This document shows positions 1 through 9,390 of a stretch of 64,000 nt of DNA, piece after piece; the first letter of the stretch is position 1; each line of letters starts with the position of its first letter. The stretch is from Anabaena sp. FACHB-1237. GTDB lineage: Bacteria > Cyanobacteriota > Cyanobacteriia > Cyanobacteriales > Nostocaceae. Below the pieces are notes generated by a model. The model ran no database searches and was not told the DNA's origin. It saw only the letters and a program-made list of their open reading frames with translations. The stretch covers positions 40,190 to 104,189 of the forward strand of contig NZ_JACJPV010000003.1 of NCBI RefSeq assembly GCF_014696225.1, written 5' to 3'. The translations under genes and the position numbers were made by a program.

Positions 1-17
1 AACAAATTAATAAATAA

Positions 18-1100
18 ATGGTGTCTACAGTGAAAAAACTAACTGATTCTGATAAACAAGAAATTCTCAAATTATATCGAGAAACGGCAGAAACTACCTC
101 TACTTTAGCAGAACGCTATGGCGTGAGTAACTCTACTATTAGCCGCTTACTCAAAAGCACCTTAGTGGAAGAAGAGTATGAATATCTGGTTTCCTTAAAA
201 CGCGCTGCTAGAACCCCTGAAGGCAGGGCGCAAGTCAATTATGACCAAATACCACTTCTAGTCCAACAAACACCGGTTTTAGAGCCTTCTAGTGGTGTTA
301 GCAGTAATGTAGAGTTACCCATACCAGAGGTACAACAGCCAATTATTGCTTCAGAACCAGAAATAGCTACTACAGCTATTACAAAAGATATAATGCCTGA
401 ATCTGTAGTGACAAGAAGAGTAAAAACTCGTTCATCGGCAGTAGAAAAACCTAAATTATCTACAGTCAAAGAATTAGAAATTGTCAGACATCAACCCACA
501 GAACCCACAGAACCCACAGAACCCACACAGGCAAAACAAAGTATACAGGTTGTTAGTACCCCCAAACCCAAAATTGAACCACGACAAACCAAACCAGTGG
601 CCACGAATAACACTGCTAATTTATTTGCAGAAATTTTAGCAGAGGAAATACTGGAGGAAGATACTGATGATTTAGATGATGATTTAGATGTTGATTTGTA
701 TGATGATGAGGAAGACTTTGATGAGGAGGAGTATGAAACTCCCAAACTACTCATCACTAGACGTAAAACAACCACTGGAGAAGCATCTGTCCAAGTTTTA
801 CCATTGTCTCTAGCACATTTACCCAAAACCTGCTATTTAGTAATTGATCGCTCTGCTGAGTTAATTACTAGACCATTAAAAGACTTTGGTGATCTCGGAC
901 AAATTCCTACTTTAGAAAATCAACAACGTACTTTACCGATTTTTGACAATCATCGTGTTGCCAAAAGGTTTTCTACAAAGCGCGATCGCGTGATTAAAAT
1001 TCCTGATAGTCAAATGCTACATAAAGCTAGTAACCATTTACAAGCTAAGGGAATTACCAGGTTGTTAATTGATGGTCAGGTATATTCTTTATCTGTGTAG
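18..1100 (+). CDS. HTH-domain protein with acidic low-complexity middle
   Basis: Function unknown; probably DNA-binding. Residues about 6-45 form a transposase-like or sigma-like helix-turn-helix (EILKLYRE...LAERYGVSNSTISRLL). A low-complexity linker follows and includes a three-fold EPT tandem repeat (about residues 160-170). An acidic run rich in Asp and Glu covers about residues 211-241, and a conserved-looking C-terminal domain runs from about 260 to the end. The layout (HTH, disordered linker, C-terminal domain) fits a nucleoid or regulatory protein, not a transposase, because no catalytic domain is present. The start is the first ATG; only 17 bases upstream are visible, so a longer gene cannot be excluded. 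Long antisense ORFs over the acidic region are composition artefacts. Confidence 0.75.
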   Translation: MVSTVKKLTDSDKQEILKLYRETAETTSTLAERYGVSNSTISRLLKSTLVEEEYEYLVSLKRAARTPEGRAQVNYDQIPLLVQQTPVLEPSSGVSSNVELPIPEVQQPIIASEPEIATTAITKDIMPESVVTRRVKTRSSAVEKPKLSTVKELEIVRHQPTEPTEPTEPTQAKQSIQVVSTPKPKIEPRQTKPVATNNTANLFAEILAEEILEEDTDDLDDDLDVDLYDDEEDFDEEEYETPKLLITRRKTTTGEASVQVLPLSLAHLPKTCYLVIDRSAELITRPLKDFGDLGQIPTLENQQRTLPIFDNHRVAKRFSTKRDRVIKIPDSQMLHKASNHLQAKGITRLLIDGQVYSLSV

Positions 1101-1117
1101 TAGTTAAGTGTTAATTT

Positions 1118-2062
1118 TTAACCGTTACAGATTTTCATAGCTAGGTTATTAGCTAGATTAATAATATCTTGCCTTCTAGCTATTTGTTCTATCCATGTGT
1201 GGGGAATATCATCTAAACCATAGTATATTCCCGCCAAACCTCCAACCACAGCCCCAGTAGTATCCGTATCTTCCCCTAAATTCACCGCTTTTAATACTGC
1301 TGTGGAATATGATGTACTATGCAAAATACACCATAAAGCAGCTTCTAAAGTGTGAATAACATAACCACTGGAATATATAGCTTCTATGGGTAATTGTGCA
1401 ATTTCACCACTCAAAACTCTCTGAAAAAGATGTATTTCAGTAGAGTACTTGTCCTGACTGTAAATTTTTTGAATGCTGTTAATACCTTGATGGTAGGCTG
1501 TAAGTAAGTTCGCGCCTTGAAGTAATTCCACCGCTATACTGATATAAATACCGCAGGCCATTTGTGATCTGAGATGGCCATGAGTAATAGCAGAAACTTG
1601 ATGAACCTGTGTAATTAATTCTGTAAAAGATACAGTTTCATATAAAAAAGCCATTGGTAAAATTCGCATTAATGAGCCATTGCCATTACTACGTTCACTA
1701 GTACCACCTGCGGCTAAAGCCGGAACACCTTGGGCAAACCTGTTAATTGCTGCTTGTGTAGTATAACCAATATCAAATACTTGACCATGAGGAGTCCAAT
1801 AGTTCTCTGTATACCATAAAAGAAAAGATTTGGCAACATCATCTACACAATAGCCATGACATAAACTTGCGGCTAAACACAAGGTTAATGAACTATCATC
1901 AGACCAAGTACCCGGAGGTTGATTATAAGTACCATAACCCATCATAGTAGTTACTGGTGATATCATCCGTTCTTGACGGCTAGTAAATTCTACAGGTACA
2001 CCTAAAGCATCACCTACACATACACCCATTAAACCAGATAAAATAGTTTCCGCATTGATCAT
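1118..2062 (-). CDS. ADP-ribosylglycohydrolase family protein
   Basis: Member of the DraG/ADP-ribosylglycohydrolase family, dinuclear-magnesium enzymes that remove ADP-ribose from proteins or small molecules. The N-terminus has the family GxxxGDALGVPVE pattern (about residues 11-25). Metal ligands are visible in WSDDS (residues 53-57) and in the C-terminal DTDTT (265-269) inside NLGEDTDTTGAVVGGLAG. At 314 residues it is full length for the family. It converges with the HTH gene (18 bases between stop codons) and stands alone on its strand. The substrate cannot be told from sequence. In diazotrophs the founding member reactivates nitrogenase reductase, but most cyanobacterial paralogues are not in nif clusters and nothing here links this one to nitrogen fixation. 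Confidence 0.88.
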   Translation of the reverse strand: MINAETILSGLMGVCVGDALGVPVEFTSRQERMISPVTTMMGYGTYNQPPGTWSDDSSLTLCLAASLCHGYCVDDVAKSFLLWYTENYWTPHGQVFDIGYTTQAAINRFAQGVPALAAGGTSERSNGNGSLMRILPMAFLYETVSFTELITQVHQVSAITHGHLRSQMACGIYISIAVELLQGANLLTAYHQGINSIQKIYSQDKYSTEIHLFQRVLSGEIAQLPIEAIYSSGYVIHTLEAALWCILHSTSYSTAVLKAVNLGEDTDTTGAVVGGLAGIYYGLDDIPHTWIEQIARRQDIINLANNLAMKICNG

Positions 2063-2335
2063 TAATTCAATTCACCTAAATATAGACAGCAATGTATATT
2101 TTAGAATAGCAAATGCAATACCAAATTAGCGATCGCTCAAGGATCTTATTTAACTTATTTAATTTAAAACGTTTTTGCTTTTAATGCTTTTAATTTAGAT
2201 GATAAACACACGCAAAATGCTTGTACTACTGTAATTGCGTCAGATAAAGAAAATTTGTCTATTTACAGGATTTATACATCTACAATATTATAATAAACAC
2301 AACCTAGCAATAAACTCAAGGTAATTGCATCTACC

Positions 2336-3559
2336 GTGAAAATATTAGATACTGATGACACTAAACTGCGGCAAAACTTGATTTTGCTATTTGCAGCAGG
2401 ACTGTTTTTTTGGTCAAGTCTAGCCTCCCTATTACCTACCCTACCACTATATATAGAAGAAATTGGTGCGAATAAACAACAGATAGGCATAGTTATGGGT
2501 AGCTTTGCTTTAGGTATGTTTATTTTTCGTCCATCAATGGGGATCTTAGCAGATCGGCGTGGACGAAAACTAGTAATGTTCATTGGTATGGCAGCAGCAG
2601 CGATCGCTCCTTTAGGATATCTAGTAGTTAAATCTATCATCCTTTTAAGCATGATTCGCAGTTTTCATGGTATTAGTATAGCCGCCTTTGCTACGGCCTA
2701 TATGGCTTTAGTGGGAGATATCACACCACAACACCAACGTGGTCAAATAGTTGGTTATATGAGTTTAGTTAACCCTATGGGAGTAGCAATAGGTCCAGTC
2801 ATAGGAGGCTTTTTACAAGCCAATATGGGTTATACTCCATTATTTCTTTTTGCCTTTACATTGGGAATTTTAGGCTTATTATGCCTCATACCCATTTTGA
2901 ACCCCCCAGCGATCGCTAAACCCACAGATATTCAAGAAGAACCTTTTTGGCAAATATTAACTAGTCCTCGTGTGCGCGTTCCTGCCATAGTCTTGTTAAT
3001 ATCAGGATTAACATTAGGTAATGTACATACTTTTATATCTTTATATATCAAGTCAACAGGAGTCCCACTAAACCCAGGATACTTTTTTACAGTGGCAGCT
3101 ATGTCTAGTTTTAGTTGTAGACTATTTACTGGTAAAGCATCCGATCAATATGGACGTGGTTTATTTGTCACTGCGAGTTTAATAGCTTATAGTCTAGCTA
3201 TTCTATGTATTTCCACAGCCAATAGTTCTACTATGTTCTTGATAGGAGCGTTAATGGAAGGAGTAGCTTCTGGTACACTCATTCCCATGATCTCAGTATT
3301 AATGACAGATAGAGCATTGCCCCATGAGCGTGGTAGAATTTTTGGTGTATCATTAATGGGATTTGATGTAGGGTTAGCGATCGCAGGTCTTATTTTTGGA
3401 CAAATAGCCCAAATAGCGGGTTATCGTGCTATGTTCGCCACAAGTTTGATATTAACTATTATTGCTATGATCATCTTTATCACACAGTCAAGCCGTAACC
3501 TGCGTGACTCCTTGCGTTTTGCTACTGGTCGTGGTATAGATATTTATGCAGTAAAATAG
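2336..3559 (+). CDS. MFS transporter
   Basis: Twelve-helix major facilitator superfamily permease of the inner membrane. Motif A is clear between helices 2 and 3 (residues 69-79, GILADRRGRKL), and a second, degenerate copy lies in the C-terminal half (GKASDQYGRG). Length (407 residues) and a run of hydrophobic segments throughout fit a drug or sugar efflux type; substrate unknown. The start is GTG, since the frame before it has no better initiator and the first membrane helix begins about 14 residues in. The upstream 270 bases hold a HIP1 site and AT-rich DNA that may carry the promoter. Confidence 0.88.
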   Translation: MKILDTDDTKLRQNLILLFAAGLFFWSSLASLLPTLPLYIEEIGANKQQIGIVMGSFALGMFIFRPSMGILADRRGRKLVMFIGMAAAAIAPLGYLVVKSIILLSMIRSFHGISIAAFATAYMALVGDITPQHQRGQIVGYMSLVNPMGVAIGPVIGGFLQANMGYTPLFLFAFTLGILGLLCLIPILNPPAIAKPTDIQEEPFWQILTSPRVRVPAIVLLISGLTLGNVHTFISLYIKSTGVPLNPGYFFTVAAMSSFSCRLFTGKASDQYGRGLFVTASLIAYSLAILCISTANSSTMFLIGALMEGVASGTLIPMISVLMTDRALPHERGRIFGVSLMGFDVGLAIAGLIFGQIAQIAGYRAMFATSLILTIIAMIIFITQSSRNLRDSLRFATGRGIDIYAVK

Positions 3560-3661
3560 GTGATTGGTACACTCCACAGAACTCCGGACTCCTTGATCTC
3601 CTATAAATGAAAAACACAAACTATACTACAGTATAGCTTGTGTTCACTCTTTCTTCTTAAC

Positions 3662-3734
3662 GGGCGAGGAGGGATTCGAACCCCCGACACCGTGGTCCGT
3701 AGCCACGTGCTCTAGTCCACTGAGCTACACGCCC
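3662..3734 (-). tRNA. tRNA-Arg (anticodon ACG)
   Basis: The reverse strand folds into a complete 73-base cloverleaf: acceptor stem GGGCGTG/CTCGCCC with one T-T mismatch, D arm GCTC...GAGC, anticodon arm CGTGG-CTACGGA-CCACG with ACG at the anticodon, and a T arm with TTCGAAT in the loop. CCA is not encoded. A34 is expected to be deaminated to inosine to read CGN codons. Confidence 0.96.
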
Positions 3735-3860
3735 TTACTTCTTTCAACTCACAGTTCTCATCATAGCATGAACTTCTGAAATTATGCAAGCAAATTTTAG
3801 AAATTTTCCCAAGAATTTTTGAGATCATCTCAAAAAAACCTGAAAAGCCTTATCAGCTAC

Positions 3861-3902
3861 CACTGATAGCTGACCACTGATAGCTGACTACTGATAGCTG
3901 AC
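3861..3902. repeat. Three tandem 14-mers (actgatagctgac heptad type)
   Basis: Three consecutive copies of cactgatagctgac, the third differing by one base, lie just past the ilvN stop codon. The same unit recurs at 11009-11055. This is the heptanucleotide STRR type known from heterocystous cyanobacteria. Confidence 0.9.
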
Positions 3903-3906
3903 CTGA

Positions 3907-4425
3907 CTAAACCTTCGCTTGTAAAGACTTGAGTAACTCAGTATTTACACCAGACTCACGAGTTAAGCAAACCTTACCAGTGCGAGCAATTTCTCGCAGT
4001 CCGAACTTTTGTAAAACCTGGACAATAGCTACCATTTTACCAGGATCACCGACCACTTCCAAAGTTAGAGAATCTTCTGACACATCCACAACTCGCGCTC
4101 GGAAAATCTGAGATAATTCAATCACCTCAGAACGATTACTAGTAGTAGCATTAACCTTTAATAGCATTAATTCCCGTTCTACACAAGGAGTTTCTGTCAC
4201 ATCCTGTACTTTAAGCACATTAACCAACTTATACAATTGCTTAGTAAGTTGTTCAATAATGCGATCGTCACCAGGTACAACCATAGTAATACGGGAAATA
4301 CCATCTTGTTCTGCAGGTCCTACAGCAAGACTTTCGATATTAAAACCGCGACGAGCAAATAAACTAGCAATACGGGATAAAACTCCCGCTTCATCTTCAA
4401 CAAGCACAGATAACGTATGTTTCAT
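3907..4425 (-). CDS. ilvN: Acetolactate synthase small (regulatory) subunit
   Basis: Regulatory subunit of acetohydroxyacid synthase, the first common step of valine, leucine and isoleucine synthesis; it gives valine feedback control to the catalytic IlvB subunit. The N-terminal ACT domain is plain (residues 3-78, [29 protein letters not shown]), followed by the ALS_ss C-terminal domain (about 84-160). At 172 residues it is the usual length. It is monocistronic here, with no ilvB or ilvC nearby, as is common in cyanobacteria where ilv genes are scattered. The upstream leader holds an inverted repeat (atgatcacaatatcat) and degenerate heptad repeats. Confidence 0.95.
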   Translation of the reverse strand: MKHTLSVLVEDEAGVLSRIASLFARRGFNIESLAVGPAEQDGISRITMVVPGDDRIIEQLTKQLYKLVNVLKVQDVTETPCVERELMLLKVNATTSNRSEVIELSQIFRARVVDVSEDSLTLEVVGDPGKMVAIVQVLQKFGLREIARTGKVCLTRESGVNTELLKSLQAKV

Positions 4426-4553
4426 TTTCCCAAAAGAAAGTTACAAGAGCATGATCACAATATCATGAAGGAGATCGAGGATTCACCGACTCACCGAGTC
4501 AGGAGCGGGGAGTGGGGAGTCTGGTGCTGGGGGAAATATATTTTACCCACCAA

Positions 4554-5456
4554 TTACCAATTACCCATGATCCAATCCAAAATAGTTTGATTAACCTGTT
4601 CAGGGGATTCATCATGGGGACAATGGCCTACATCTTCTAAATACAAAACCTGTAGCCTCTCATTATAACCCGCAAATTGACTAGCTAAAGCCGGTGGTAC
4701 AAATTTATCTTTTGTTCCCCAAATTAACAACATTGGTATATTTAAACTTGGTAAAATTTTCTTCACACTAGGACTGAAATTAAGCGAAATACTGCCTTGA
4801 AATAACGCTTTAAAAGCTCGTGCTGATCCTCTATCCTGGGGAGGACCTGCCAGAATATCTATTAATTCATCCGTAATAGCTTCAGGATTAACATAAGCTA
4901 AACCTGCCCAACGTTTTAATACACTAGGACGACGAATAAAATAAAATAAGGGTTTTAAAACAATTCGGGAAGCAAAGATACTTTTAATTTTACTCACTAT
5001 AGGCTGTAATACTTTAGGAATCATTTCTTGTTCTATACTAGGATCGGGTAAACTCATCATAATGATACCTTTAACCATTTCAGGATGAGTAGCAGCAGCC
5101 ACTAGAGAAATTAATGAACCTATAGAATTACCAATTAAGACTACTGGTTCATTAATAAAGGTTTTCCAAAAATCATAAACTTGTTCTACCCATAATTCAA
5201 TATTATAACTAGTTGCTGCCTTTGTAGAAGCTCCAAAACCTAACATATCTAAAGCATAGACAGTATGATAATTAGCTAATATTTCTAAATTATGTCGCCA
5301 ATGGCCAATAGAAGCACCAAATCCATGTAATAAGATTAAAGGAGGATTTTGCAGATACTGTGGTGATGGACGTAGATAGGTATAGCGAGTTTTCCAACCT
5401 CTCCACATCCAATCTCTTTGATTGCCAACTCTTTGCCGCCAAGGTATTGTAGTCAT
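4554..5456 (-). CDS. Alpha/beta-fold hydrolase
   Basis: Single-domain alpha/beta hydrolase of 300 residues. HGFGAS (44-49) gives the oxyanion hole, GNSIGS carries the nucleophile Ser111, and the acid and base are probably Asp250 (GTKDKFVPP) and His278 (DVGHCPHDESP). The family is common in cyanobacteria and plastids (haloalkane-dehalogenase or pheophytinase-like fold); the substrate is unknown. The open frame extends 33 codons further to 5555, but that extension translates heptanucleotide repeats and is unlike the family, so ATG at 5456 (MTTIPWRQ) is preferred. Confidence 0.85.
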   Translation of the reverse strand: MTTIPWRQRVGNQRDWMWRGWKTRYTYLRPSPQYLQNPPLILLHGFGASIGHWRHNLEILANYHTVYALDMLGFGASTKAATSYNIELWVEQVYDFWKTFINEPVVLIGNSIGSLISLVAAATHPEMVKGIIMMSLPDPSIEQEMIPKVLQPIVSKIKSIFASRIVLKPLFYFIRRPSVLKRWAGLAYVNPEAITDELIDILAGPPQDRGSARAFKALFQGSISLNFSPSVKKILPSLNIPMLLIWGTKDKFVPPALASQFAGYNERLQVLYLEDVGHCPHDESPEQVNQTILDWIMGNW

Positions 5457-5493
5457 AATTGGTGATTGGTGATTCTGTAAAATATATTTCCCC

Positions 5494-5541
5494 CTGCACT
5501 CTGCACTCTGCACTCTGCTCCCGACTCCCGACTCCCGACTC
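5494..5541. repeat. Heptanucleotide tandem repeats
   Basis: Three copies of ctgcact plus a partial unit are followed by three copies of cccgact. The array lies just upstream of the alpha/beta hydrolase start and creates a false N-terminal extension in its frame. Confidence 0.9.
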
Positions 5542-5904
5542 AGTGACCCCTCCACATTAAATAATGTAAAATATTATGTGATTTAGATAAGATACTGACA
5601 ATTTTATCTTTAATTTGGTTATACTCAAACTATGCCGTCAAATTTACTATTTGCGCTGTGATGGTTAAAAGTTACAAAAAATAACACTTAATTTATATTG
5701 TGTGAATTTTTGTTATCTCTTCACCTTTCACTAGTGATCTATCCATTTGCAGGATACAGATCACTAAAAAATTAGCTACTGAGGAAGTGGACTCATTCTC
5801 CATTTCTAAGTTATTATTGCATTTTGCCTTAATTGGCATATCAAAATAAACTAAGCAACCTAAATTAACCCCAATTCTTACCTAAAGAGCAGCCACTAAT
5901 CATA
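5542..5904. other. Intergenic leader between hydrolase and infC
   Basis: AT-rich divergent region of about 360 bases. I see no ORF and no recognisable riboswitch. It should carry the infC promoter and a long leader. A partial inverted pair (cactagtgatctatcc ... ggatacagatcactaa, about 5730-5767) could form a hairpin. Confidence 0.4.
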
Positions 5905-6438
5905 ATGCCTGTGATTGAGAAAAAAAGAACTCGCGATCTGCCCCAAATTAACGAACGGATTCGCTACCCGAAAATTCGGGTAATTGACACTGATGGCGCA
6001 CAATTGGGAATCCTAGTTCCCCAAGAAGCGCTACAATTAGCCGAGGAAAAAGAATTAGACCTAGTGCTAATCAGTGACAAGGCCGATCCCCCAGTCTGTC
6101 GGATTATGGACTACGGAAAATATAAGTTTGAGCAGGAGAAAAAAGCGCGGGAAGCCCGAAAGAAACAACACACAGCCGATGTGAAAGAAGTGAAGATGCG
6201 CTACAAAATAGAAGAACATGACTATAATGTGCGTGTCAAACAAGCGGAACGCTTCCTGAAAGATGGTGATAAAGTAAAAGCTACTGTGATGTTTCGGGGT
6301 CGGGAAATTCAACATAGTGACTTAGCGGAAACTTTGCTCAAGCGGATGGCAACAGATTTAGAACCTTTTGGTGAAGTTCAGCAAGCGCCTAAGAAAGAAG
6401 GGAAAAATATGATGATGCTGATATCACCGAAAAAGTAA
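5905..6438 (+). CDS. infC: Translation initiation factor IF-3
   Basis: IF-3 binds the 30S subunit, prevents premature 50S joining and checks start-codon pairing. Residues about 10-80 match the N-terminal domain ([21 protein letters not shown], then [22 protein letters not shown]) and about 87-175 the C-terminal 30S-binding domain ([15 protein letters not shown] ... [13 protein letters not shown]). At 177 residues it is the standard cyanobacterial length. It starts with ordinary ATG, not the AUU used for autoregulation in enterics. The usual downstream rpmI-rplT pair is absent here, as in many cyanobacteria, and a hairpin with a T-tract follows the stop. Confidence 0.97.
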   Translation: MPVIEKKRTRDLPQINERIRYPKIRVIDTDGAQLGILVPQEALQLAEEKELDLVLISDKADPPVCRIMDYGKYKFEQEKKAREARKKQHTADVKEVKMRYKIEEHDYNVRVKQAERFLKDGDKVKATVMFRGREIQHSDLAETLLKRMATDLEPFGEVQQAPKKEGKNMMMLISPKK

Positions 6439-6483
6439 TTTTCTCTCATTGTGTTGTAAGATTTATTCTGTGAGATACTAAAA

Positions 6484-6522
6484 TCCCCGATTTCTTCAAG
6501 AAGTCGGGGATATTGTTTTTTT
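6484..6522 (+). terminator. Probable infC terminator built from a dispersed hairpin repeat
   Basis: Stem tccccga(c/t)ttctt with loop and aagaagtcgggga, followed by a T-rich run ending in seven Ts, 45 bases past the infC stop. The palindrome is one copy of a repeat family found at least seven times in this window (see 12783, 25469, 26961, 27587, 45761, 55475). Confidence 0.7.
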
Positions 6523-6555
6523 GTTGAAGTTGAGTTGTTCTAAATTAGGTTTGAT

Positions 6556-6656
6556 GTAGGACTTATGCAAGTGTCACACCAAAAATCTAATATAGGATGC
6601 GTCAGATATGAAGAATATGTTTATCTACATGATTGATATTGTCTGACGCACCCTAC
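6556..6656. repeat. Dispersed repeat B (aggacttacgcaa ends)
   Basis: Begins with aggacttatgcaagtgtcacac and contains the gcgtcagatat core and a gtctgacgca arm near its end. Related copies lie at 40995-41134 and 51073-51198, with a fragment at about 8809. The rest of the gap from 6439 to 6965 is AT-rich and holds one more hairpin at about 6869-6896 (gtagagacgtt type); no gene is seen. Confidence 0.75.
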
Positions 6657-6965
6657 AACTTGAGTTCAGTAACCCCTGTTTATTTTTTTTCATATTCTTG
6701 ATCAAAATCTCAAATTATTGCTATAATGTAAATTCTGTTATAAGCATATACAGTAGCAGAAATTAATTATGTAAAAACTTGTAACAACTTTCAATACTTC
6801 TGCCCAAATTATTTAATGCAATAGACATCTTGTAATAACTAAGTATGCGTTTTCTGCAACCCTTCTAGAGACGTTCTATAGAACATCTCTACATATCAAT
6901 TATCGGACAGGTCTAATTAACTCACTAATTACAGTGATATAAAACATAAACCCAGGACATCTGCA

Positions 6966-8612
6966 ATGAAAATGATTGCTTTATTAGACATCTCCACAAA
7001 TGAGGTATTAGACGTGACTGAACAAGGCTTTTATCTTCTTTTTCGGAGATGTCTATTCATAATTTTTTGTAATAGTTTACTAATTCAAATTAATATAGAA
7101 AATGCCCATGCACAAAATGTAAAATTACCCAATTCTCTTGCTCAAAATCACCTAGAAACTACTAAAAAAGATATGGTATCTGATCACCCAGAAATACCAA
7201 TAGGTGTATATGAGTTAATCAAAAATTATTTAACTAGTGGTCAGGATCATGAAAATCTTGATAAATCTAGGAAGATATTTTCTCATTTACAAAGCGATCG
7301 CTTATGTTATTTTATGGCATCTAACAATAAATTCTTTTTCGGTAAGTTGGCAATTTTACTGTTAACGAATAGTTGGCATAATGATCAATATCATAAACAT
7401 TTTATTCAGGATTATTTACGGTTAATTATTGCCCATGAAGTGGGACATACCTTAGGTTTACGTCATAATTTTCGCGGTAGTAATTATCTTTCTCCAGAGG
7501 AATTAAACAACCCGGAAATTACTAAGAATAAGGGTTTAACAGCTTCAATTATGGATTATGTACCTCCAAATATTGCCCGATATGGTACAAAACAGGGAGA
7601 TTATTTTCCTAAGATGGTTGGACCCTATGATCAATGGGCAATTGAATATGGTTATACTCCCAGTAATTCTCAAAATACTATGGGAGAAAAGCCTTTTTTA
7701 AATTCTATTGCTGCTAGATCCAATCAACAAGAATTAAGCTATGCTACTGATGAAGATGTAACTAATAATGATCCTACTGTTTCTCCCTGGGATCATAGTA
7801 ATAATGTCTTGGTTTATGCTGAAAATCAGTTAGCTAATTCCCGGTTGATGTGGAGTAAATTAGATCAGTATTCTCGAAATTTACAAAGTTATAGTGATGT
7901 TTCTGCTAAGTTTATGAGAATTTTAATCAATTATTCAGACAACTTAAACTATACTACTAAGTATATTGGAGGTCAATCTTTTTATCGCTTAAAACCAGGA
8001 GATAATCAAGGTCAATCACCATTTGTTATTGTTCCTATCACAGAACAAAGACAAGCATTAAAAAATCTCCAAAAATATGTCTTTGCGGAGGATGCTTTCA
8101 ATTTTTCTCTACAATTATTAAATCAATTAACACCTTCCAGATGGGGACATTGGGGAAGTAAAATTCCTCAAGGACGTTTAGACTATCCCGTTCATGATTT
8201 AGTGTTAGATATGCAAACTATGGTTTTAAATGATTTACTTTCAGGCGATCGCTTACGACTTTTAAAGGATTTAGAATTTAAAAATCCTCCAGGACAAACT
8301 TTAACTTTATCTGAACTATTTAACACTTTACTAACAGGAATTTGGACTGAGATTTTACAACCACAAGGTAAGGTAAAAATTTCTAGTTTACGTCGTGGTC
8401 TCCAAAGAAAACATCTGGAAATATTAGCAGCTATGATATTAAGAAAAAAGCCAGTACCGGAGGATGCCAGAACTTTAGCATGGTATCAATTAAAGAAATT
8501 AAATCAACAGTTAAAAAGAGTTAGTTCTGATGATCAATATACCCAGGCTTTTTTATTAGAAACTAGTGATCGTATTCACAAAATACTCAGTTATTCTCTA
8601 GTAGCAAATTAA
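6966..8612 (+). CDS. Zinc-dependent metalloprotease, internally shortened (DUF4953 type)
   Basis: The core is a metzincin-like site HEVGHTLGLRH (residues 157-167: zinc ligands His157, His161 and His167, catalytic Glu158) followed by the family block NFRGS ... ASIMDYVPP ... GPYDQWAIEYGY. The C-terminal half runs to residue 548 with the usual helical segment. A hydrophobic stretch ending AHAQ near residue 50 looks like a signal peptide, so the protein is probably exported. Full-length relatives are usually about 800-950 residues, with a large N-terminal region before the zinc site. Here only about 150 residues precede it and they do not resemble that region, so an internal deletion is likely. 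It may be a degraded gene although the catalytic motif is intact. Confidence 0.7.
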   Translation: MKMIALLDISTNEVLDVTEQGFYLLFRRCLFIIFCNSLLIQINIENAHAQNVKLPNSLAQNHLETTKKDMVSDHPEIPIGVYELIKNYLTSGQDHENLDKSRKIFSHLQSDRLCYFMASNNKFFFGKLAILLLTNSWHNDQYHKHFIQDYLRLIIAHEVGHTLGLRHNFRGSNYLSPEELNNPEITKNKGLTASIMDYVPPNIARYGTKQGDYFPKMVGPYDQWAIEYGYTPSNSQNTMGEKPFLNSIAARSNQQELSYATDEDVTNNDPTVSPWDHSNNVLVYAENQLANSRLMWSKLDQYSRNLQSYSDVSAKFMRILINYSDNLNYTTKYIGGQSFYRLKPGDNQGQSPFVIVPITEQRQALKNLQKYVFAEDAFNFSLQLLNQLTPSRWGHWGSKIPQGRLDYPVHDLVLDMQTMVLNDLLSGDRLRLLKDLEFKNPPGQTLTLSELFNTLLTGIWTEILQPQGKVKISSLRRGLQRKHLEILAAMILRKKPVPEDARTLAWYQLKKLNQQLKRVSSDDQYTQAFLLETSDRIHKILSYSLVAN

Positions 8613-8615
8613 GTT

Positions 8616-8643
8616 GTAGGGACAATTCATGAATTGTCCCTAG
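8616..8643. repeat. Palindrome of the taattcatgaatta family
   Basis: Near-perfect 28-base palindrome gtagggacaattcat/atgaattgtccctag just past the metalloprotease stop. Close relatives are at 20339, 35389 and 63936. It could act as a bidirectional terminator stem but has no T-tract. Confidence 0.8.
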
Positions 8644-8670
8644 AAGGGTTTGGTAGTTATGCATATTTCA

Positions 8671-8795
8671 GGCGTTGCTGAACTCAGGTATGAAATTGAG
8701 AAATTCAAAATTTGAAACTTTGCGTCTAACGCAAGTGCTTCGCTGATGCGCGAAATAAACGCGAAATAAATATCATACCCCAATTCAGCAACGCC
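8671..8795. repeat. MITE-like repeat R1, copy 1
   Basis: A 125-base element with perfect 12-base terminal inverted repeats (ggcgttgctgaa ... ttcagcaacgcc). A second copy lies at 9517-9640 in the same orientation, so the two flank the DUF4079 gene. A diverged third copy is at 27066-27179. No ORF inside. Confidence 0.85.
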
Positions 8796-8919
8796 GTGTA
8801 ATGATCACGACTTACGCAACTAGCATATTGATAGAGTGCGTCAGATATCAAGAATCTCCTCAAAATTCTCAAGATTTATGCTAAGTTTTATTAAGATTTA
8901 ATAATTGGAAGTAAAGAAG

Positions 8920-9390
8920 ATGGTTTTAGAAATGTCACCAACCGCTAAACTAGCTCTAGAGTTTGTCCATCCCCTAATTATGTGGGTGTTACTAGCGTTG
9001 TCATTGTATGCAGCTTACTTAGGACTACAAGTACAACGTACTAGAAATGCTGACGCTGAATTAAGAAAAGAATTAATAAAAGGACGCTATAATCTCAAAC
9101 ATTATCAAATAGGTTCTATTATACTAGCCCTAATGGTAGCAGGATGTATAGGAGGTATGGCTGTTACCTACATTAACAATGGTAAATTATTTGTTGGTCC
9201 ACATCTATTAGCTGGACTAGGTATGACAGGTTTAGTGGCGTTTTCTGCATCCCTATCACCTTTCATGCAAAAAGGAGCAAATTGGGCAAGAGTAAGTCAT
9301 ATATTACTAAATTTTGGCATTTTAGGTCTATTTGTTTGGCAAGCATTCTCAGGTGTAGAAATTATCCAAAAAATTCTCAGCCCAGCATAG
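8920..9390 (+). CDS. DUF4079 family membrane protein
   Basis: Small integral membrane protein with four predicted helices (about residues 13-35, 64-86, 95-115 and 125-150 of a 156-residue product), matching the DUF4079 family found in cyanobacteria and plastids. Function unknown; the fold is cytochrome b561-like by family description, and His residues (HP near residue 17, HYQ near 62, PH near 94, SH near 127) could bind haem, which is inference. ATG at 8920 follows a GA-rich stretch and is preferred over TTG at 8905; ATG at 8932 is also possible. The gene sits alone between two copies of repeat R1. Confidence 0.85.
   Translation: MVLEMSPTAKLALEFVHPLIMWVLLALSLYAAYLGLQVQRTRNADAELRKELIKGRYNLKHYQIGSIILALMVAGCIGGMAVTYINNGKLFVGPHLLAGLGMTGLVAFSASLSPFMQKGANWARVSHILLNFGILGLFVWQAFSGVEIIQKILSPA

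Noticed and set aside
491..826. Antisense 111-codon ORF rich in Ser and Lys
   Set aside because: It is the complement of the Asp/Glu-rich stretch of the HTH gene; composition artefact.
2272..2652. Minus-strand 126-codon ORF overlapping the MFS start
   Set aside because: Antisense to a well-supported transporter and with no domain resemblance.
3861..3902. Possible CRISPR or binding-site array
   Set aside because: 14-base tandem units without spacers; heptad STRR type found at several places.
5457..5555. N-terminal extension of the alpha/beta hydrolase
   Set aside because: Encodes heptanucleotide repeats (SRESGVGSRVQSAECR) and is not family-like; the start at 5456 is preferred.
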